Shown here: positions 9,579 to 17,799 of the stretch, piece by piece | How positions within the stretch are numbered: position 1 is the stretch's first letter | Layout: each line of letters starts with the position of its first letter | Source: ELB16-189 sp018266435 | Lineage (GTDB): Bacteria > Bacteroidota > Bacteroidia > Cytophagales > Cyclobacteriaceae | Reading direction: 5' to 3' | Assembly: GCA_030123525.1 (NCBI GenBank) | Contig: CP126125.1 | Location: forward strand, 2,418,001-2,482,000 | Length of the DNA: 64,000 nt | The notes under the pieces: model-generated | The model's database searches: none | Told to the model about the DNA's origin: nothing | The model's input: the letters and a program-made list of their open reading frames with translations, nothing else | Translations under genes and position numbers: made by a program

Positions 9579-9860
9579 TTAATCGTTTCTGCGGTATCCA
9601 CCGGAACGTGCCGGGCGCTCTTCGCGCGGACGGGCTTCGTTCACTACCAAATTCTTGCCCAAGAAATCACGGCCGTTAAGCTCGTTGATGGCATTGCGGC
9701 CACCATCATCGCTCATCTCTACAAAGCCAAAGCCGCGGCTGCGCTGTGTTACTTTGTCCATGATGACCTTGGCAGAAGATACTTCGCCATACTGGCTAAA
9801 TAACTCCTTCAACTGATCCTCGGTGGCTTTCCAAGGAATGTTGGCTACGTAAATGTTCAT
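9579..9860 (-). CDS. RRM-domain RNA-binding protein
   Basis: A 93-residue protein that is almost entirely one RNA recognition motif. RNP2 is IYVANIPW (residues 3-10) and RNP1 is RGFGFVEM (about 42-49), both with the aromatic residues that stack on RNA bases. The short tail is rich in Arg, Pro and Gly (RPREERPARSGGYRRND), like other small bacterial RRM proteins related to the cyanobacterial Rbp family. Those are often linked to cold or stress responses and post-transcriptional control; targets here are unknown. It is a single-gene unit with its own terminator. Confidence 0.93.
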   Translation of the reverse strand: MNIYVANIPWKATEDQLKELFSQYGEVSSAKVIMDKVTQRSRGFGFVEMSDDGGRNAINELNGRDFLGKNLVVNEARPREERPARSGGYRRND

Positions 9861-10018
9861 TTGTTTTAAATAATTAAGTGATAAATGTTCTTGCTAACTC
9901 AATAAGGCCGATGCTGACAATAAACAGATTTGATTGAATACTACCAGGTGGGAATTATATCATTAACGGCCCCAAAGTAACAATAAAAATAACTAAGTTC
10001 CAAACCGACAGGTTTAGG

Positions 10019-10792
10019 CTACCACCACTGCAGCGGCAACTGAATGTTTTTCACAGAATCCATCACAAGGTCGGGTTTGAAGGCAAAACGGGCGAGGTCT
10101 TCTTTTTTAGTCACCCCGCTGAGTACCAAAATGGTTTTATACCCCATTTGCACCCCTCCCCGGATGTCGGTATCCATGGTGTCGCCAATAATGGTGGTTT
10201 CGGCAGTTTCAAGCCCGAGGGCTTTTCGGGCATAGCGCATCATCACCGGGCTGGGCTTGCCCACCACAAATGCTTTAATGCCGGTAGCTTCTTCAATCAT
10301 AGCACTGGTGGCTGCGATGCCAAGGTTGTCCCACCCGTTTTTTTTGGGTGATGGATCGCGGTTAGTGATTACAAATTTAGCTCCTGCTAAAATCATATCT
10401 ACGGCTTTTTGCACCATTTCAAGCGTAAAATTCCGCCCTTCGCCCAGTACCACAAAATCAGGATCGGAGTTGACAAGCGAAATTCCGTTTTCATGCAAGG
10501 AGGAAAGAAGGCCTCCTTCACCAAGAACATAAGCCGTGCCTTTCGGAATCTGGCTGGCTAAAAATTTGCCGGTAGCCATGGCACTGGTATAGATGTGTTG
10601 CTCGGTTACGGTAATGCCCATTTTGCTCAGCTTGCGTACGGCATCGAGGCGCGTGCGCTGGCTGTTGTTAGTCATAAACATGAACGGAATATTTTCCTTC
10701 AATAATTTATTGATGAATGAATCGGCACCGACAATCATCGTGTCGCCACCGTAAATTACTCCATCCATATCGATAAGTAAACCTTTGGCCAT
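10019..10792 (-). CDS. HAD-superfamily IIA phosphatase, NagD-like
   Basis: A 257-residue HAD-IIA hydrolase. Motif I is DMDGVIY (nucleophile D8, acid/base D10), motif II is MTNNSQRTR, the motif III lysine lies in VVGKPSP, and motif IV is IGDTMDTDIRGG. This subfamily includes NagD and the phosphoglycolate/4-nitrophenyl phosphatases; members dephosphorylate small metabolites. The cap domain between motifs II and III is of the C2 type. Substrate cannot be assigned. It is on the same strand as the RRM gene but separated by about 160 bases, so probably transcribed separately. Confidence 0.9.
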   Translation of the reverse strand: MAKGLLIDMDGVIYGGDTMIVGADSFINKLLKENIPFMFMTNNSQRTRLDAVRKLSKMGITVTEQHIYTSAMATGKFLASQIPKGTAYVLGEGGLLSSLHENGISLVNSDPDFVVLGEGRNFTLEMVQKAVDMILAGAKFVITNRDPSPKKNGWDNLGIAATSAMIEEATGIKAFVVGKPSPVMMRYARKALGLETAETTIIGDTMDTDIRGGVQMGYKTILVLSGVTKKEDLARFAFKPDLVMDSVKNIQLPLQWW

Positions 10793-10889
10793 TTTTTGTG
10801 GGTAAGTTAGTCAAGAATCTAGGACAAACGATGTGATTAAAAAATGTTAAACTGAATTTAATGAAACGAGGCCGGGTGAAAAGCAAGCT

Positions 10890-12218
10890 TCATATACCCT
10901 TTACCCGCAAGGTTACGCCTTCGGTGCTCACTACTTCAATGGGTTCACCCTTCTGAATGTATTCGCCTCGCGTGAAAGCGTCATAGACTTCACCTTCGAT
11001 CAATACTTTGCCACTGGGGCGAAGTACAGTGTGTGTAATTCCGGTTTTGCCTATCATATCTTTTGATTCTGCATTGACAGAATACCCACTGGCACTTTCT
11101 TGCGTGTCAGTTAGTGCTATTTTTTTGAAGGCTTTGGTCTGTGTGAGTTTGGCTCCTCCAAAAAATAAGAGTAAGGCGCCTCCGGTTATTCCTCCAACCG
11201 CAGCAAAGGTGGCCTTCACAATATCACCCAGAGGCACAAATTCAAAATTGAAAAAGTCGTTGTTTAGCATAATTAAAATCAAAGACACTACGGTAAGTGT
11301 AATACCGGCAATGCCCGCCACTCCAAACCCCGGGATGATAAAAATTTCAGCGAGCAACAACAGAATACCAATAAATAAGGCAATGATTTCCCAGTACTGG
11401 GCCAGCCCGTTTAAGTAGTAGGGAATTAAGTAGAGAAGCAAAGCAACTAATGCTGCAGCAATGGGGAAGAGTGTGCCGGGTGCCTGAAATTCAAAATAAA
11501 TTCCTCCGAGGATACATAAAATCAACAAGCCGCTGATGAACGGGTTGAGAAAAAAAGCGATTATTTTTTCAGTAGCACCCAATTGAAAGTGGTCAATCTC
11601 GTAGTGTTCAATTTTATTGCGACTTAATATTTCTTCAATGGAGTTAACCTTGGCTTCACAGTAACGGTATTTAATGGCCTCGTTGGTGGTAAACGTAATT
11701 ACTTTGCCTGCCTGCTTGATGCTGTCAATGGCGATACGTTCATCTACCATGCCTTCGGCAATGCGTGGGTCACGGTGATTCTCTTCAGCCGTAGAGCGCA
11801 TGATTGATCGCATGTACGATTGATATTTGTCGGGTGCAGCTTTGCCATCTCCCTCCACCACAGTAGCAGCACCAATGCTTGCTCCGGGCGACATATAAAT
11901 ACTATCACAGGCAATGGAAATCAGTGCTCCGGCTGAAGCGGCATCCGAATTAATAAATACCCAGATTGGTTTTTTAAAATCCATAATCAGGTCAACTATT
12001 TCTTTGGCATCGGTCAGCACTCCGCCATAGGTATCCATATCAATGATGACATAATCGGCTTTAATTTTTTCGGCATGCTCCAGTGAGAGTTTAACGTAGC
12101 GCAACATGCGGGGGTCAATCTCAGCTTTGATGTCCATAACCATCACTTTTTCCTTTGATTGGGCAACGGCCACCATAGAAAAGAGCACACAAACAAAAAA
12201 AAGGAGTTTTCGCTTCAT
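10890..12218 (-). CDS. NfeD-family membrane protein with ClpP-class serine protease domain
   Basis: The ATG at 12218 (MKRKLLFFVCVLF) is chosen because it starts a clear signal peptide ending near AVAQS; an upstream in-frame ATG at 12254 would add 12 residues before it. The 442-residue product has a ClpP-like protease domain with the serine in SDAASAGALIS (about S96), then a group of four or five membrane helices (about 225-365) and a C-terminal OB-fold NfeD domain ending RVKGI. Long NfeD proteins cleave membrane partners such as stomatins and affect membrane quality control. No stomatin/SPFH gene is adjacent here. The gene is divergent from the LysM gene. Confidence 0.9.
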   Translation of the reverse strand: MKRKLLFFVCVLFSMVAVAQSKEKVMVMDIKAEIDPRMLRYVKLSLEHAEKIKADYVIIDMDTYGGVLTDAKEIVDLIMDFKKPIWVFINSDAASAGALISIACDSIYMSPGASIGAATVVEGDGKAAPDKYQSYMRSIMRSTAEENHRDPRIAEGMVDERIAIDSIKQAGKVITFTTNEAIKYRYCEAKVNSIEEILSRNKIEHYEIDHFQLGATEKIIAFFLNPFISGLLILCILGGIYFEFQAPGTLFPIAAALVALLLYLIPYYLNGLAQYWEIIALFIGILLLLAEIFIIPGFGVAGIAGITLTVVSLILIMLNNDFFNFEFVPLGDIVKATFAAVGGITGGALLLFFGGAKLTQTKAFKKIALTDTQESASGYSVNAESKDMIGKTGITHTVLRPSGKVLIEGEVYDAFTRGEYIQKGEPIEVVSTEGVTLRVKGI

Positions 12219-12230
12219 CACAAACGGTTG

Positions 12231-12238
12231 TATTTTTG
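12231..12238 (+). promoter_or_regulatory. Candidate -7 box of the LysM-OmpA operon
   Basis: TATTTTTG matches the Bacteroidota TAnnTTTG box exactly and lies 33 bases before the ATG at 12271. A clear TTTG partner about 20 bases upstream is missing (only a T-run in AGTTTTCG), so support is moderate. Confidence 0.35.
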
Positions 12239-12270
12239 TATAAAGATAACGCAACGTTCAATTTTCTTTT

Positions 12271-13269
12271 ATGGTTTTAAAACTTTGTGCACGTTTCAGA
12301 CTATGGGCATCAACACTCAATGTGCTGGTGGCCTGCGGCCTGTGGCTTGTTGCTTTGACTAACGTAAAAGCCACACCTGTTGATTCTCTCCGGGTTGAGG
12401 CGATCAATGGAAAATCCTACATTATCCACCGGGTGGATCCGAAGGAGACACTCTTTTCTATATCGCGAAAATATAAAGTGACCGTAGCTGAGATTGTGGA
12501 AAATAACCCCAAGTCGGACGCAGGCTTATCCGTTGGCCGGGAATTGAAAATTCCGTACACAACTCGGACAACATCAGACAAAGGGAATGGCACACACAAG
12601 GTTGCGCCCAAAGAAACGTTGTTTTCTATAGCCAAAATGTATGACGTGAGCGTGGATGAACTGAAAAAATGGAATAATCTTACTGACAACTCAATTGCTA
12701 TCGGGCAAGAATTGATCGTAAAAAAAACAACTGCTTCTGCGCCAGTTCTGCCTTCGCCCAATTACAAAAGCCTGAAAGGGGTGCATGTAGTGACCGAGAA
12801 GGAAAGTCTCTTTTCAATTTCTAAAACCTATGGTGCCAGCCTGCAACAATTGCGTGAGTGGAACAACCTTTCGTCAGATGAACTAAAAAAGGGACAGACG
12901 CTTTTTGTGTTACCACCGGTGCAGATAGCTGAAAAAATCACCACGCAACCAGTTCAGCCGAATAAACCCGTACAAGAGATAAAAATTTCTGAACGTGTGA
13001 TTGGCTCAGAAGAAGTGCATGAAACCGGCATGGCAGCTCTGATGGAAGGCACAGAAGGAGGAAGAAAATACCTGGCTCAACATAAAACAGCCAAGGTAGG
13101 GTCAATACTGAAAGTGCGCAATGAAGCTGCTCAGCGTGAAGTGTTTGTGCGCGTGATTGGCACACTCAGTCCTTCAGATGAAGTTGTTATTAAAATCTCT
13201 AAGTCCGCCTACGACAAACTGGGAGCTACTGATCTAAAATTTAAAGTAGAGTTGATCTACTATAAATGA
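12271..13269 (+). CDS. Triple-LysM cell-wall-binding protein with C-terminal barrel domain
   Basis: A 332-residue secreted protein. An N-terminal hydrophobic segment (about 8-30) acts as signal peptide or anchor. Three LysM domains follow: from YIIHRVDPKETLFSIS (about 50-95), from THKVAPKETLFSIAK (about 108-150) and from GVHVVTEKESLFSISK (about 168-213). After a Pro/Gln-rich linker comes a region starting GMAALMEGTEGGRKYLAQHK that resembles the double-psi barrel of RlpA-like proteins. LysM modules bind peptidoglycan glycans. The next gene, an OmpA-family protein, overlaps by 4 bases, so the pair probably acts together in envelope structure. Lytic activity is not shown by any motif I can see. 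Confidence 0.88.
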   Translation: MVLKLCARFRLWASTLNVLVACGLWLVALTNVKATPVDSLRVEAINGKSYIIHRVDPKETLFSISRKYKVTVAEIVENNPKSDAGLSVGRELKIPYTTRTTSDKGNGTHKVAPKETLFSIAKMYDVSVDELKKWNNLTDNSIAIGQELIVKKTTASAPVLPSPNYKSLKGVHVVTEKESLFSISKTYGASLQQLREWNNLSSDELKKGQTLFVLPPVQIAEKITTQPVQPNKPVQEIKISERVIGSEEVHETGMAALMEGTEGGRKYLAQHKTAKVGSILKVRNEAAQREVFVRVIGTLSPSDEVVIKISKSAYDKLGATDLKFKVELIYYK

Positions 13270-14378
13270 AAATGAAAGTTGGGACAACCATCTTTTTTCT
13301 TGTTATGGTGCATCTCAGTAATGCACAAAACTTAGTGCCCAATTCCAGTTTTGAAAAATATTATGAGTGCCCGGCCACTTACAGCCAGACGGGTGTTAAA
13401 AATTTTGCTCCCGGATGGTCTTCTCCCACGGCAGGCACACCAGACTTATTTAATCGTTGCAGCATAGGTACAGCCGGAGTGCCGCGCAATTGGGCCGGTG
13501 TTTCGCGGGCATACGATGGGTGGGGCTATGCCGGTATTTATGTGTGGATTGAACGGATCAACTACCGGGAGTATATGCAAGCCAAACTGAAATCAATCAT
13601 GCAAGCCGGAAGAAAATACTGGGTTGAATTTTATTTCCGGTTATCGGCTTATTCTAAATACAGCATTGACCGAATCGGGGTATTGCTTTCCGACTCAACT
13701 GCACGCGCTGATCATGACCTGATCTTGCCGATGGCTCCTTCATTTAACCACATCATGGATTCGGCCTATAACAGGGGCACCGGGTTGTGGAACCGGGTTC
13801 ATTTTGAATACATTGCCAAAGGAGGGGAACAATACATTACGTTAGGAAATTTTTCTTCCGATGAGGAGACCAAAAAATTTTTTATCCCCAATCCCTTGTC
13901 TAATCAACCCTTGCTAAAACGGGCCGCTTACTTTTACATTGATGATGTAGCCGTTATTCCTCTGCAAGATTCAGTTCGGATAAAGACAGACTCCTTGAGT
14001 ATAGCTGAAGCAACAGTAAAAACCAATGAAGTATATACCCTGAAACACATTCGGTTTTCATACGACAGCTACCAACTGCTCCCTTCTTCTTTTCCTGAAT
14101 TAGATCGCCTGATCTCCATCATGCGAAACAACCCCACCTGGAACGTAGAACTTTCCGGCCACACCGATGATCAGGGAACAGAAGCTTACAACCTTCAGCT
14201 TTCACAAAGCCGGGCTACCAGCGTAGGAGAATATTTAGTGCAAAAAGGAATCAGCAATGGGCGCATTCATATATATGGGTACGGAAAAAAGAAACCGGTC
14301 ATTGAAGGAACAGACGAAGACTCGCGTTCTGTTAACCGGAGGGTTGAGGCTAAGTTTGTGACCAATGTGAGAAAATAG
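13266..14378 (+). CDS. OmpA-family outer membrane/peptidoglycan-linking protein
   Basis: A 370-residue protein with signal peptide (MKMKVGTTIFFLVMVHLSNAQ). The N-terminal region, opening LVPNSSFEKYYECPATY, is the beta-sandwich-like module often seen in Bacteroidota OmpA proteins. The C-terminal OmpA domain (about 255-370) has LSGHTDDQGTEAYNLQLSQ and RATSVGEYLVQKGI, the peptidoglycan-binding helix and loop. The start codon overlaps the LysM gene stop (ATGA), pointing to one operon. It likely tethers the outer membrane to the wall. Confidence 0.9.
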   Translation: MKMKVGTTIFFLVMVHLSNAQNLVPNSSFEKYYECPATYSQTGVKNFAPGWSSPTAGTPDLFNRCSIGTAGVPRNWAGVSRAYDGWGYAGIYVWIERINYREYMQAKLKSIMQAGRKYWVEFYFRLSAYSKYSIDRIGVLLSDSTARADHDLILPMAPSFNHIMDSAYNRGTGLWNRVHFEYIAKGGEQYITLGNFSSDEETKKFFIPNPLSNQPLLKRAAYFYIDDVAVIPLQDSVRIKTDSLSIAEATVKTNEVYTLKHIRFSYDSYQLLPSSFPELDRLISIMRNNPTWNVELSGHTDDQGTEAYNLQLSQSRATSVGEYLVQKGISNGRIHIYGYGKKKPVIEGTDEDSRSVNRRVEAKFVTNVRK

Positions 14379-14392
14379 AAAATCAAAAAACA

Positions 14393-15181
14393 TTGAAACA
14401 CAATCCGTTTGATCTGACGTATGACCTTAAAAATTTTCTCGATGAAAAAGCCAATCAATACAATTCATCAAAATTTATTGAAGAAGACCCCGTTTCTGTT
14501 CCTCACCGCTTCACTAAGAAACAAGATATTGAGGTGGCCGGCCTGATTGCGGCCGTGCTGGCCTGGGGCCAGCGCAAGACCATTATCAATAAAGCCCATG
14601 ATTTTTTAAAACGAATGGATGATAGTCCGCATGAATTTTTATTGCATCATCGTGAGGCTGACTTAAAAAAATTTGAAGGCTATAAACACCGCACATTCAA
14701 TGAAACCGATGCTTTGTATTTCATCGAATTCCTGAGCCGATTTTATAAAAAACATCAGTCGCTTGAACGAGCATTTGTTATTGGTTTAGAACATAAGAAC
14801 GTGGAGCAAGCACTGATTGGTTTTCACCGGTTGTTTTTTAGCCTGGAAGATTTTCCGCAACGTACTAGAAAGCACATCCCTACACCCGTACGAAAATCGG
14901 CCTGCAAACGCATCAATATGTTTTTGCGATGGATGGTACGCAGCGATAATAAAGGCGTTGATTTTGGAATCTGGAAATCCATCTCACCTGCGCAACTGAT
15001 TTGCCCGTGCGATGTGCATGTAGAGCGAGTAGCAAGAAAGCTCAACCTGATTCAACGAAAACCAATGGATTGGCTAACGGCTGTTGAGTTGACCGACAAT
15101 CTTAAAAAACTTGATCCGCACGATCCTGTGAAATATGATTTTGCCCTGTTCGGACTGGGTGTTTCCGGTTGGGCGCAGTGA
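14393..15181 (+). CDS. TIGR02757 family protein
   Basis: A 262-residue protein of the TIGR02757 family, recognised from VAGLIAAVLAWGQRKTIINK, the central SPAQLICPCDVHVERVARKL and the end DPVKYDFALFGLGVSG. The family is common in Bacteroidota and Proteobacteria and has a helical fold with weak similarity to DNA glycosylases of the endonuclease III type; its activity is unproven. The start is TTG (KHNPFDLTYDLKNFL), 15 bases after the OmpA stop, so it probably shares that transcript. Confidence 0.85.
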   Translation: MKHNPFDLTYDLKNFLDEKANQYNSSKFIEEDPVSVPHRFTKKQDIEVAGLIAAVLAWGQRKTIINKAHDFLKRMDDSPHEFLLHHREADLKKFEGYKHRTFNETDALYFIEFLSRFYKKHQSLERAFVIGLEHKNVEQALIGFHRLFFSLEDFPQRTRKHIPTPVRKSACKRINMFLRWMVRSDNKGVDFGIWKSISPAQLICPCDVHVERVARKLNLIQRKPMDWLTAVELTDNLKKLDPHDPVKYDFALFGLGVSGWAQ

Positions 15182-15349
15182 GTTGGGCGTATTTAAGCTG
15201 GCAGCAGCAAAGTGTTTTGCTAGGTAGTGCAAATGCAAGACTAAGGTATTTTGATATTTTGTTATCAGATTTTTTTTAAAAAGTGACGAGTGGATTTCAT
15301 TCTTCTGAAAATAGTTTTACCTTTTGCATCGTTTTAAAAAATAATAACT

Positions 15350-17053
15350 ATGAACTTAAACGGGGAAGCAGAAAAGAAAAATACGTACGATGCCATTGTG
15401 ATCGGTTCAGGCATTTCCGGAGGATGGGCCGCGAAGGAGTTGTCAGAAAAAGGGTTGAAGACATTGATACTGGAGCGAGGCCGCGATGTAAAACATCCTA
15501 ACTACCCCACGGCTACACTTGATCCGTGGCAGTTGCCCAACGCAGATCGGCCAACACAAGAAGACTTAAAACAACAGGGTGTGCAGAATCGCACCGGCTA
15601 CACCATTAGCCAAAGTTCAAAGCATTGGTTTGTTAATGATCTTGATTATCCGTACACCGAAGTAAAACGTATGGACTGGATGCGCGGCTACCACGTGGGT
15701 GGGCGATCAATTATGTGGGGAAGACAAAGCTATCGCTGGAGTGATTTAGATTTTGAGGCCAACGCAAAAGACGGAATAGCTGTGGATTGGCCCGTACGCT
15801 ATAAAGAAATAGAGCCATGGTATGATTATGTTGAATCGTACATTGGAGTGAGCGGTCAGGCAGAAAACTATCCGTATCTGCCCGATGGCAAATTTCTTCC
15901 GCCCATGGACTTAAATTGTGCCGAGTTAGAATTAAAAAGAGCAGTCAAAGATAAATTTGGAAGGTTATTAACCATTGGTCGTACTGCGCACGCTACGGCA
16001 CCACTTCCGCACACCCCGTGGCGCGGCACTTGCCAATTCAGGAACTTATGCATCCGGGGATGCCCGTACGGAGGATATTTTAGCAGCAACTCCTGCACAT
16101 TGCCTGCTGCAGAAAAGACCAACAACATGACTTTGCGTCCTCATTCAATTGTATCAGAAATTATATACGATGAACAGAAAGGAAAAGCCACAGGCGTAAA
16201 AGTGCAAGATGCCGAGACAGGTGAGCAAATGGAGTTTTATGCAAAAGTGATTTTCCTGTGCGCATCTTCTTTTGCTTCGGCTTACATTATGCTTAACTCC
16301 ACTTCCAAAAGATTTCCTAATGGTTTTGGAAACGACAGCGGTGAGTTGGGTTGCAACATTATGGATCATCACCTCGGTGTAGGAGCCGGTGGAACGATAG
16401 AAGGGTTTGAAGATAAATATTATTCCGGCCGTAGGGCAAACGGGTTTTATATTCCACGCTATCGAAATATAGCCAAAGACAACCGCAATTACCTTCGCGG
16501 GTTTGGGTATCAAGGTGGTGGTGGTCGCCAGGGGTGGAGCCGGGCCGTAGCTGAACTTTCTATTGGTGCTGATCTGAAAAAAATGGTTTCTGAGCCAGGC
16601 AGTTGGACATTGGGCATGACTGGTTTTGGTGAATTTTTACCTGTGCATGAAAACAAAATGTACATCAATCACGAGAAAAAAGATAAGCACGGAATGCCCA
16701 CCATTACGTTTGATGCCGAGTTTAAAGAAAACGAAATGAAGATGCGTATTGATATGGCCAATGACGCGGCCGAAATGCTCGAGGCTGCCGGAATGAAAAA
16801 CGTGCGCAAGTGGGATTCGCTGGGAGCTCCGGGGTTGGGTATTCATGAAATGGGCACGGCACGCATGGGCAAAGACCCTAAAACTTCAGTGCTGAACAAA
16901 TACAACCAGGTGCATGCCTGCAAAAATGTATTTGTTACCGATGGGTCATTTATGACCTCTTCATCGTGCGTTAATCCATCGCTCACCTACATGGCGTTTA
17001 CAGCCCGGGCAGTAGATCACGCAGTAAACGAAATGAAAAAACAAAATCTCTGA
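15350..17053 (+). CDS. GMC-family FAD oxidoreductase, glucoside 3-dehydrogenase-like large subunit
   Basis: A 567-residue GMC oxidoreductase. The FAD Rossmann motif is VIGSGISGGWAAKELSEKG (about 16-34), followed by the acidic ILERGRD. GGRSIMWGRQSYRW is the second FAD-binding motif. The active-site region has IHEMGTARMG (His) and SSCVNPSLT (Asn). Cysteines C228, C234, C238 and C249 form a cluster resembling the iron-sulfur motif of periplasmic glucoside 3-dehydrogenases and related sugar dehydrogenases. The next gene encodes a gluconate 2-dehydrogenase subunit 3-like protein, the usual small partner. Inferred role: oxidation of a sugar or glycoside, with electrons passed to a cytochrome. The sugar is not determined, and no cytochrome c subunit is nearby. 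The protein has no signal peptide and would be carried by the Tat partner. Confidence 0.88.
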   Translation: MNLNGEAEKKNTYDAIVIGSGISGGWAAKELSEKGLKTLILERGRDVKHPNYPTATLDPWQLPNADRPTQEDLKQQGVQNRTGYTISQSSKHWFVNDLDYPYTEVKRMDWMRGYHVGGRSIMWGRQSYRWSDLDFEANAKDGIAVDWPVRYKEIEPWYDYVESYIGVSGQAENYPYLPDGKFLPPMDLNCAELELKRAVKDKFGRLLTIGRTAHATAPLPHTPWRGTCQFRNLCIRGCPYGGYFSSNSCTLPAAEKTNNMTLRPHSIVSEIIYDEQKGKATGVKVQDAETGEQMEFYAKVIFLCASSFASAYIMLNSTSKRFPNGFGNDSGELGCNIMDHHLGVGAGGTIEGFEDKYYSGRRANGFYIPRYRNIAKDNRNYLRGFGYQGGGGRQGWSRAVAELSIGADLKKMVSEPGSWTLGMTGFGEFLPVHENKMYINHEKKDKHGMPTITFDAEFKENEMKMRIDMANDAAEMLEAAGMKNVRKWDSLGAPGLGIHEMGTARMGKDPKTSVLNKYNQVHACKNVFVTDGSFMTSSSCVNPSLTYMAFTARAVDHAVNEMKKQNL

Positions 17054-17091
17054 TCACTCATCTTAACTTTTGAATATAGAATTTTTAATAT

Positions 17092-17688
17092 ATGAATACA
17101 TTAATTGATAGAAGAGAGGCCCTTCGCAAGACAGCCATGATCATGGGAGCAGCCGTATCTGCCTCAACGGTCGCTGCATTCTTATACAGTTGCAAGTCAA
17201 CACCTGACCTGAACTACAAGCCGGTCTTTTTTAATGAGGATCAGGCATTTATTATCAGTGAATTAGCTGACATCATTCTTCCAAAAACAGATACACCGAG
17301 TGCGAAAGAAGCCGGTGTGCCTAGCTTTATTGACGGTTTTGTAAAAGACTGTTACAAAACCGAAGACCAGAAGCAAATTTTGGAAGGATTAAAAGAATTT
17401 AACGAAAATGCCGTGAAGGTATTTGGTAATAAATTTATAGAAGGAGATGCTGACCAGCGATTGAAATACACCTTGCAAATACACGAAGCTGCGGTGAAAA
17501 CAATGAAAGACAATCCTCAACAACCTCGTCCTTTTATTTTGAAAATAAAAGAATTGACTATGCTGGGATATTTTCATTCTCAGGTAGGCGCTACTCAGGT
17601 GCTTCAGTATCAGGCGGTGCCGGGTGCCTACAAAGGATGTATTCCGCTATCAGAAGCAGGTAATGGAAAAACCTGGGCTACCTCGTGA
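17092..17688 (+). CDS. Gluconate 2-dehydrogenase subunit 3 family protein (Tat-type small subunit)
   Basis: A 198-residue protein starting with a Tat-like leader: RREALRKTAM, then a hydrophobic stretch to about residue 40 ending LYSCK. The rest matches the gluconate 2-dehydrogenase subunit 3 family (FNEDQAFIISELADIILPKT, then AGVPSFIDGFV). Such subunits pair with a GMC flavoprotein and give it Tat export. It lies 38 bases after the GMC gene and before a strong terminator, so the two form a two-gene operon. Confidence 0.9.
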   Translation: MNTLIDRREALRKTAMIMGAAVSASTVAAFLYSCKSTPDLNYKPVFFNEDQAFIISELADIILPKTDTPSAKEAGVPSFIDGFVKDCYKTEDQKQILEGLKEFNENAVKVFGNKFIEGDADQRLKYTLQIHEAAVKTMKDNPQQPRPFILKIKELTMLGYFHSQVGATQVLQYQAVPGAYKGCIPLSEAGNGKTWATS

Positions 17689-17710
17689 ACGGATATACAT
17701 GTAAATTACA

Positions 17711-17744
17711 AAAGCCTTCTGGAGCCACGGAGGCTTTTTTTATT
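17711..17744 (+). terminator. Rho-independent terminator after the GMC operon
   Basis: AAAGCCT (17711-17717) pairs with AGGCTTT (17731-17737), extended by two more pairs, with a T-rich tail TTTTATTTT. It closes the dehydrogenase operon and separates it from the transporter gene. Confidence 0.85.
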
Positions 17745-17799
17745 TTCTAACTGCAGAAACTGTATTACGTCTAAACCAATCATCTTCTAATAAAATTTT